From the NCBI GenBank assembly GCA_963965975.1, contig OZ014411.1:23791249-23855248 (forward strand): DNA of 64,000 nt, written 5' to 3'. Of the stretch, positions 58,485 to 64,000 are shown piece after piece. Each line of letters begins with the position of its first letter. Position 1 is the first letter of the stretch. The stretch comes from Xestospongia bergquistia (Eukaryota; Porifera; Demospongiae; Haplosclerida; Petrosiidae). The position numbers were made by a program, and so were the translations under genes. The notes beneath the pieces are model-generated. The model made no database searches. It was not told the origin of the DNA and was given only the letters and a program-made list of their open reading frames with translations.

Positions 58485-58686
58485 TGTAATGTATTAATAT
58501 TCATTCCAATTAGTCTACAGAACACTCTAGAACATGATTAGACAATCAGAACCAGGTACCTATTCATATTGGCAATGGACAATTTAACACTTGTTATAAT
58601 TAGTCTACAGAACATTCTAGAACATTTACATGATATGATATATATAATAGTTCTTGTGTTGTTGTTGATTAAGCCATTTTGTTACA
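58485..58686 (+). repeat. 5' LTR
   Basis: Begins tgtaatgtattaatattcat and ends gttaca. The segment aattagtctacagaacact occurs twice inside in slightly different form. Matched by 62887-63080. The bases just after it (ttggcacagtgagtag) are the probable tRNA primer-binding site. Confidence 0.85.
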
Positions 58687-58717
58687 TTGGCACAGTGAGT
58701 AGGATTTCGTATTATAG

Positions 58718-59460
58718 ATGGCAACACCAAAACCTATTATATTACCTGATACTTTCTCTGGTGACTCAAACTCCAGCTGGGATCAATGGATTGTTCATTT
58801 TAACAACTGTGCAGAGGTTGGGAAGTTGCTACGAAGCTTTCTTTCTTGAAAGTCCGATTAACAGGTCAGGCTCAAAAAACAGTGTTTCAAAGACTATCCG
58901 AGGAAGACAAGTCCAGTTTTGATAATGCTGTGGTAGCGTTGACAGCAAGATTTGAGCCCGAGTGTAAGCGTGAGCTGAGTTTCCAAAAAGGAAGCGTACT
59001 ATCTCCGAAAATTGGGCTGATTATGCTGAAGATCTCCGCCGACTTTCCACAAAGGCTTACCCTGATTTGGATTCTAAAGCCACAGAGCAAATTGCTTTCA
59101 CCCAGTTCATCTCTAGTATTACAGACAGTCAAATTTCATTCGCTGTTAAACAGAAAGCACCGAAGACACTGGATGAAGCAGTAACTGCTACAATGCAGTC
59201 AGAATCTTACATTCTTACCTCTCGCGGGTGGTAAATATGAAGCGGAAGACCTCTCGGCTAGTTCTGTCAGTCATAACTCTAGTGATGAGAAATTAATGTT
59301 GTTAATTTAGCAGTTATCTGATAAGATTATAAACTAGAAGAAAAAATGAACACTCCTCATCCTCGATGACAACAGCCAAGCCCACCTTCTGGATTGATAA
59401 TTTTTTTAATTGTCAGCAACCAGGACATTTTGCACGAGGCTGTGCTGCACCTCGGTGTTC
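58718..59460 (+). pseudogene. gag remnant of the LTR retrotransposon
   Basis: ATG at 58718 starts [20 protein letters not shown]; the frame shifts after about 45 codons. The neighbouring frame continues with a capsid-like region (VRLTGQAQK, ALTARFEP), and a third carries AFTQFISSITDSQI. A zinc knuckle follows at about 59402-59445 (NCQQPGHFARGC), but the first Cys of its CCHC pattern is Phe. Structural nucleocapsid gene, no longer functional. Confidence 0.72.
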
Positions 59461-59559
59461 AAGACAAAAGCCATTCCAGGGAAACGAGAAACCCTCAGTC
59501 CAGTGAAGGGTCCACTGGCTGAGCGTTATGTTATGACCTAAACTCAAGGTACTTTACAC

Positions 59560-60330
59560 ATATCACCCATAAACCCTGCTGTTACATATCATATTCCTGT
59601 ACAAATTAATGGTTACACATGCTCTTTCCTAGTTGATACAGGAGCTGCAGTAACTCTCATAAACACATCTACGTGGACCTGTTGTAAACTGTCAGGACAA
59701 CCCCCGGCAGATGTAATACCATGGAATCAGTAATGCCTAGTAGGTGTCGACGAATGTCCACTTCACGTCAAAGGATCTGTTTCAGTTCATTTGAATTTTG
59801 GGGGACACAACTTTGTTACTTCTGTCATAGTTGTAAAAGGTCTTATAGAAGAGGCTATATTGGGACTACACTTCCTTCAACAACACCAATGTATTATCGA
59901 TTGTGGACAACATATGTTACGATTCTCAGGGAGAAACTTAGCAGTACAATTGGACTTTGCTACGCTAACCATCACAAGGTCTACACGAGCAACTGCAGTT
60001 TTAAAGGAGACGATTATTGTCCCGACTAATTCTGAACTAGAAACCCTAGCAGTTGTTCCCAATTTTGTCAATCATGCAGGAACATGGCTTATAGAAAATC
60101 AGCTGTCTCATCAGAAAATGGACTCAAGCATCATTGTTGCAAGACCATTAGTCGTTCATGACAATCATATCGTAGTTAGACTCATCAAACCAACTAATAC
60201 ACCAGCTACAATTTACAAAGACACCAAAATAGCTTCATTAAGTCTGTTGACTGATGATGATCAACTCCTTGTATCTGTTTTTGGGACAGCACAGACTCCA
60301 TTAATTTCCAAAAATAAAAGAAAGACTTTA
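59560..60330 (+). pseudogene. Aspartic protease region and connector of the retrotransposon
   Basis: The catalytic motif FLVDTGAAVTL lies at about 59626-59658. The frame breaks at a stop near 59732, and the second half (AILGLHFLQQHQCI, a typical ILG flap-distal motif) lies in another frame. The segment to 60330 links to the reverse transcriptase. Confidence 0.7.
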
Positions 60331-60349
60331 TGAGAAACAGCTCAAAAAT

Positions 60350-61060
60350 CAGAGAGTTTGACAGATATTCAAACAGAACAACTGTATCAGGTTCTTTTAA
60401 TATATGCTGATATTTTTCCTGAAAGTGATAGCAATTTAGGTCATACCATCAATACAGGAAGTGCACCTCCCATCAGACAATCACCTCGAAGAATTCCAAA
60501 ACATCTTCAATCAGAGACAAGTAAATTGATTAACCAAATATTACAAAACAACATCATCCAAAAGTCTACTAGTCTATGGTCTTCTCCAGTTGTATTAGTT
60601 AAAAAAAAGATGGCTCCGTTTGGTTTTGTATTGATTACCGTAAAGTCAATAATATCACTAGAAAGGATGCTTATCCACTTCCGAGAATCGACGATACCTT
60701 AGACACATTATCTGGTGCAAAATGCTTTAGTACATTGGACTTACTGAGTGGATACTGGCAGGTCGAAGTTGAAGCAGAAGATCATGAAAAGACCGCTTTT
60801 GTTACACAGAATGGTCTTTTTGAATTTAATGTAATGCCGTTTGGGCTCTGTAATGGACCTGCAACCTTCCAAAGGCTCATCGATATGGTTCTGACTGGCC
60901 TCCAATGGACAAATTGGCTTGTTTATCTGGACGACGTCATTATCTTCAGTCCTGATTTCCAGTCCCATTTAGACAACCTACTGTATGTTTTCAACATCTT
61001 AGAAGTGCTGGGTTAAAGGTAAAACCAACCAAGTGTGAATTGTTTTAAAAAAAGGGTGCC
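60350..61060 (+). pseudogene. Reverse transcriptase region of the retrotransposon
   Basis: Contains the order typical of Ty3/gypsy RT: SSPVVLVKKK, a frameshift at a run of A near 60602, then YPLPRIDDTL, FSTLDLLSGYWQV, PFGLCNGPATFQRL and the catalytic VYLDDVIIFS at 60921-60950. A further frame break follows near 61016. Confidence 0.85.
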
Positions 61061-61209
61061 CTTGTTAGGACACATTGTGTCCGAAGAAGGGGTTTCGACT
61101 GATCCGCCTAAGATTGACAAAGTAGCCAATTAGCCATCACCAACATCACTCCATCAACTCCAACAATTTTTAGGCTTAAATTTGTCAAAGATTTTGCAAC
61201 AATTTGCCG

Positions 61210-61720
61210 ACCACTTCACCAATTGACTGAAAAATCGGTGTCCTTCAAGTGGACAGAAGATTGCCAACAGGCTTTCGATAAACTATGGCGTATGTTAGTC
61301 TCTTCTCTTGTACTAGTTTTCCCTGATTTTTCAAAACCATTTATATTGGACACTGATGCCAGCGATTTTAGTATTGGAGCATTCCTGTCACAAGTTGACG
61401 ATGATGGCCGAGAAGGAGTTGTTGCCTATGCTAGCAGAACCTTGTCTAAAGCTGAACGTAACTATAGTGTGACCAGCAAAGAACTTCTAGCAATTGTAAC
61501 TTTCATTTCCAATTTTCAACAATATCTCCTTGGTCATACATTCACCTTACGTACTGATCATAGCTCACTAACATGGTTGAGAAACTTTAAACAACCTGAA
61601 GGACAGCTAGCTAGATGGTTAGAGAAACTAGAAGAATTTTCATTTACTGTACAACATTGCCCTGGATGAAAGCACAGCAATGCCGATTCTCTCTCACGCT
61701 TTAATGCTCCTCCACATATA
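61210..61720 (+). pseudogene. RNase H region of the retrotransposon
   Basis: Carries LDTDASDFSIGA, SKELLAIV and LRTDHSSLTWL, with the Asp, Glu and Asp expected for RNase H. The frame ends at a TGA after VQHCPG, where gypsy elements usually read PGxxN. Confidence 0.82.
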
Positions 61721-61847
61721 AATGCTGCCACTTCCTCAGAAACTGTATCTTGGGGTATGTCTGCATCTGAAATTAGAACTCTTCAGCTCGAAGATGAACT
61801 AATAAGCCCAGTACTCACTGCTAAAGAAACTGAACAAAGACCAAGCA

Positions 61848-62891
61848 ATGACATACTCAGCAAATACACCATTTAAAACAAGGAAACTTTTTCAGCTTTG
61901 GGACCAGTTATTGGTGGATAATGGTATTTTACTACGACGATTTCTGAATACTGATACACAACAGACATATAAACAACTAATTGTTCCTAAGTGCCTTCAA
62001 GCAGAAATTTTAGACCAGTTACATTCAGGAGTGGTTGGTGGACACTTGGGCAAGGCTAAAACCTTAGGTAAACTCAAATCACAGTACTATTGTCCAGGTC
62101 ATTATCAGGATGTTCAAAATCACTGTAATACATGTCCTACTTGTGCTACTCGTAAAACACCAGCACCACAGGCCAGAGGCCCACTACAGAACATTACAGT
62201 CAGCAGTCCCATGCAAATGGTAGGAGTTGATTTGCTTGGGCCCATTCCACAAAGTCACACTGGCAACATGTATCTATTAGTCACAATGGATTACTTCACA
62301 AAATGGGGTGAAGCATACCCAATCACTAATATGGAAGCAGCCACTGTTGCAAACATGTTGACCAATGAGATTTTTTTTCGATTTTCACCACCGAACGAAT
62401 CCACTCCAATCAGGGGCGGCAATTTGAGTCTAAATTGTTCAAAAAAGTATGTAGAATATTACAAATATATATACATGTACTATGCAACATACCATCCTCA
62501 ATGCGATGGACTCATTGAGCGTTATAATCGTACTCTCCTAGATATGCTGGCCATTGCTTCTAAAGGTAATCCTAATGACTGGGAAAAATTTGTTAGACCA
62601 CTTTGTTTTGCATACAATACAAGCATTCAAGCTTCAACTGGATATACTCCATACTACTTGATGTATGGGCATGAAGCTCGATTACCTATTGATCTACAGT
62701 TTGGGACTTCGTTTTCAGATATTCTTTCAGACAGACAATTTCAGACGATGAGCAAGAAGATCATATTGATACATCAACATGCAATGTTCATCGGTATCCA
62801 GTTCGAACTCGTCGTCCACCCGATCGGTTATATCCCTATATCACTTCATAATACGGGATGTATTCTTTTTTCAAAGAAGGGAGCAATGTAA
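61848..62891 (+). pseudogene. Integrase region of the retrotransposon
   Basis: A long open frame (347 codons) with the HHCC zinc-binding region (HSGVVGGHLG ... CNTCPTCA) and the first catalytic Asp (GVDLLGPIP). The block around the second catalytic Asp lies in another reading frame and reads HSNQG, with Asn (AAT, 62408-62410) in place of Asp. The frame then returns by a second shift to HPQCDGLIERYNRTL with the catalytic Glu. The C-terminal part is truncated. Two independent defects make it inactive. Confidence 0.8.
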
Positions 62892-63080
62892 TGTATTAAT
62901 ATTCATTCTAATTAGTCTACAGAACACTCTAGAACATAATTAGACAATCAGAACAAGGCACCTATTCTTATGGACAATTTAACACTTGTTATAATTAGTC
63001 TACAGAACATTTTCATGATATGATATATATAATACTTTTGTTAGTTTTTGTGTTAATGTTGATCAAGCTGTTTTGTTTCA
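62887..63080 (+). repeat. 3' LTR
   Basis: Starts tgtaatgtattaatattcat like the 5' copy and ends gtttca. It is shorter by small deletions, for example within the second internal repeat near 63005. Confidence 0.85.
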
Positions 63081-63173
63081 TTTCTATTGTTTAAATGAAG
63101 TGAAAGGCTGAGCAGAAGCTGTCTCTTGGAATGAAACAAAGCGACCTGTTTCCAATTAAGATGGGAGTGTGAA

Positions 63174-63430
63174 CAGTGGCTGAAGGCAGACATACAATTC
63201 CATTTCGTAATTTCATATTTTGCTTTGAATTTTTTCCAAAATATTCCAATTCAAATTATATTTCTATCCTTGGATGGAATATCCAACAACTGAAATCCTA
63301 TATTCCCACTCCAACTGGAAATATGTTGTTTTGTTCCATACTAGGTGACAGCTCCCAGTCCTTGCTTCATGGAATTGAGTGATGGAAATTTGAATTGGAA
63401 TTGGAATATCTGCCTTCGGCTTCCATAGGT
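63174..63430. mobile_element. MITE-like element of the GAAGCC family
   Basis: The left arm (tgaaggcagacatacaattc) and right arm (ggaatatctgccttcggctt) are inverted repeats about 40 bp long, sharing family words with the 21628 element. Short frames across it are translations of the arms. Confidence 0.68.
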
Positions 63431-64000
63431 ATAGGATTTTAGTCATTAAATATTCCATCTAGGATAGAAAATAGAATCACAATTGCACCATCTATTAGAG
63501 GAATGGAGATTATTTTGTTTACATATGGAGATGGCAATAAAAGTTAATAATAATTATTATTATCATCATATAAATAAAATGAAGCTTTGTTTTATAAATA
63601 TTTTTAACCCAACATTTACAGAAATATCAAGTTCTAAAGCTCGACTATCTCTCATTCTACAAATATGAACAGAGAAAGAGAAAGTAACTATTAATTTTAT
63701 ACTGATACTAACATGTAGATAGAATATACTAAGTAGCATTAAAGCTTTAAAAATCAAACTGTACGTATCATCATAATTCAATTAAATTCTTCACTGCTGT
63801 GATTTTGTATTAAAACATTATTTGTAATAACAAGAAGTTGACAAAATAAACAAAATAATAATTATAATTTTAAAAAATAATAACAGCAATAGCTTAAGCA
63901 AAATATGTTATCAAAATGGCAACATAAAAGTTTGTTGTCAAAATACACAATGGCAATTATTAATATAGTTCTAGTTGAAAAAAATCAAAATTTTTGCTAA
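63431..64000. other. Right edge of the window, no feature recognised
   Basis: From about 63790 the text resembles 4370-4510 and 13500-13640 (aacattattt, acaatggcaattattaata), so it is probably another copy of the protease upstream flank. If so, a further family member may lie beyond the window. Confidence 0.4.

Larger units (their letters stand above)
58485..63080 (+). mobile_element. Degenerate Ty3/gypsy LTR retrotransposon
   Basis: Complete in layout but inactive: 5' LTR, primer-binding region, gag, protease, reverse transcriptase, RNase H, integrase, polypurine tract (aaagaagggagc at about 62873) and 3' LTR. The order with integrase last places it in Ty3/gypsy (Metaviridae-type). Reading frames are broken by many frameshifts and stops. 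The two LTRs differ by several substitutions and small indels, so the insertion is not recent. No envelope-like frame is present. Flanking target duplication is ambiguous (attt before, ttt-c after). Confidence 0.88.

Noticed and set aside
58569..58922. Frame starting within the 5' LTR
   Set aside because: It runs from LTR into gag in the wrong frame; the gag start at 58718 fits better.
1..64000. CRISPR arrays, rRNA and tRNA genes, bacterial operons
   Set aside because: None seen. Tandem units here are duplications, microsatellites or a coding minisatellite, and all genes have introns.

Overview
The window is nuclear DNA from a eukaryote, almost certainly a metazoan. It is very AT-rich, genes are split by short introns (some only 50-70 bases) with GT-AG borders, and the coding modules are extracellular animal domains (NIDO, somatomedin-B, Thr/Pro-rich linkers) on phase 1-1 exons. 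Together with proteinase K-like secreted subtilases, this fits an early-branching animal. A demosponge is my best guess, because of the compact introns, but the sequence does not prove it.

Nearly every gene lies on the minus strand, so each gene reads from high to low coordinates. Six intact three-exon catalytic cores of the same secreted subtilase (signal peptide, I9 pro-domain, S8 peptidase) form a tandem array. From low to high coordinates they are A (2049-3623), B (10519-12300), C (14750-16531), D (23523-25510), E (40974-42567) and F (50588-52213). Decayed relatives follow at 53-57.7 kb. In every core, exon 3 ends at a good splice donor in phase 1, so the protease probably continues into the module exons lying downstream (lower coordinates). 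These are Thr/Pro-rich linkers (8.7, 20.2, 26.9, 27.4, 31.1, 34.0, 44.1, 44.9-45.4 and 46.0 kb), NIDO modules (5.0-5.8, 6.2-7.0, 29.5-30.3, 35.4-36.2 kb, plus a broken one at 38 kb), somatomedin-B exons (19.0, 20.0, 26.6, 43.9 kb) and short terminal exons (4.65, 13.8, 18.0, 28.7, 32.2, 43.55 kb). Almost all these exons begin in phase 1, and the internal ones end in phase 1. The locus therefore looks like a family of secreted proteases whose C-terminal adhesive tails were swapped by exon duplication and shuffling.

Duplication is visible at every scale. A 4,231-bp tandem duplication (10396-14626 and 14627-18857) is almost identical between copies and produced gene C, a catalytic core whose next downstream exon is a terminal exon copied from gene D. 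A 1,186-bp tandem duplication doubled a NIDO module (4733-7105). The block 1-4732 is a diverged copy of 39209-43630. Linker-bearing blocks recur at 7.3-9.5, 30.5-32.1 and 33.1-35.0 kb. A repeat with a period of roughly 1.2-1.4 kb fills the intron after exon 3 in most genes.

Mobile DNA includes several terminal-inverted-repeat elements of MITE type (270-528, 21628-21979, 25055-25203, 44502-44722, 54671-55055, about 57786-58462, 63174-63430), a non-LTR retrotransposon tail (56710-57072), a reverse transcriptase fossil (38157-38630) and a decayed Ty3/gypsy LTR retrotransposon with both LTRs (58485-63080). I saw no rRNA, tRNA or CRISPR.

Stretches where I see no gene: 46.1-47.1, 52.3-53.4, 55.7-56.7 and 63.45-64.0 kb, plus most of the long introns and spacers. 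The joining of protease cores to downstream modules is inferred from exon order and phase. Only transcripts can prove it.
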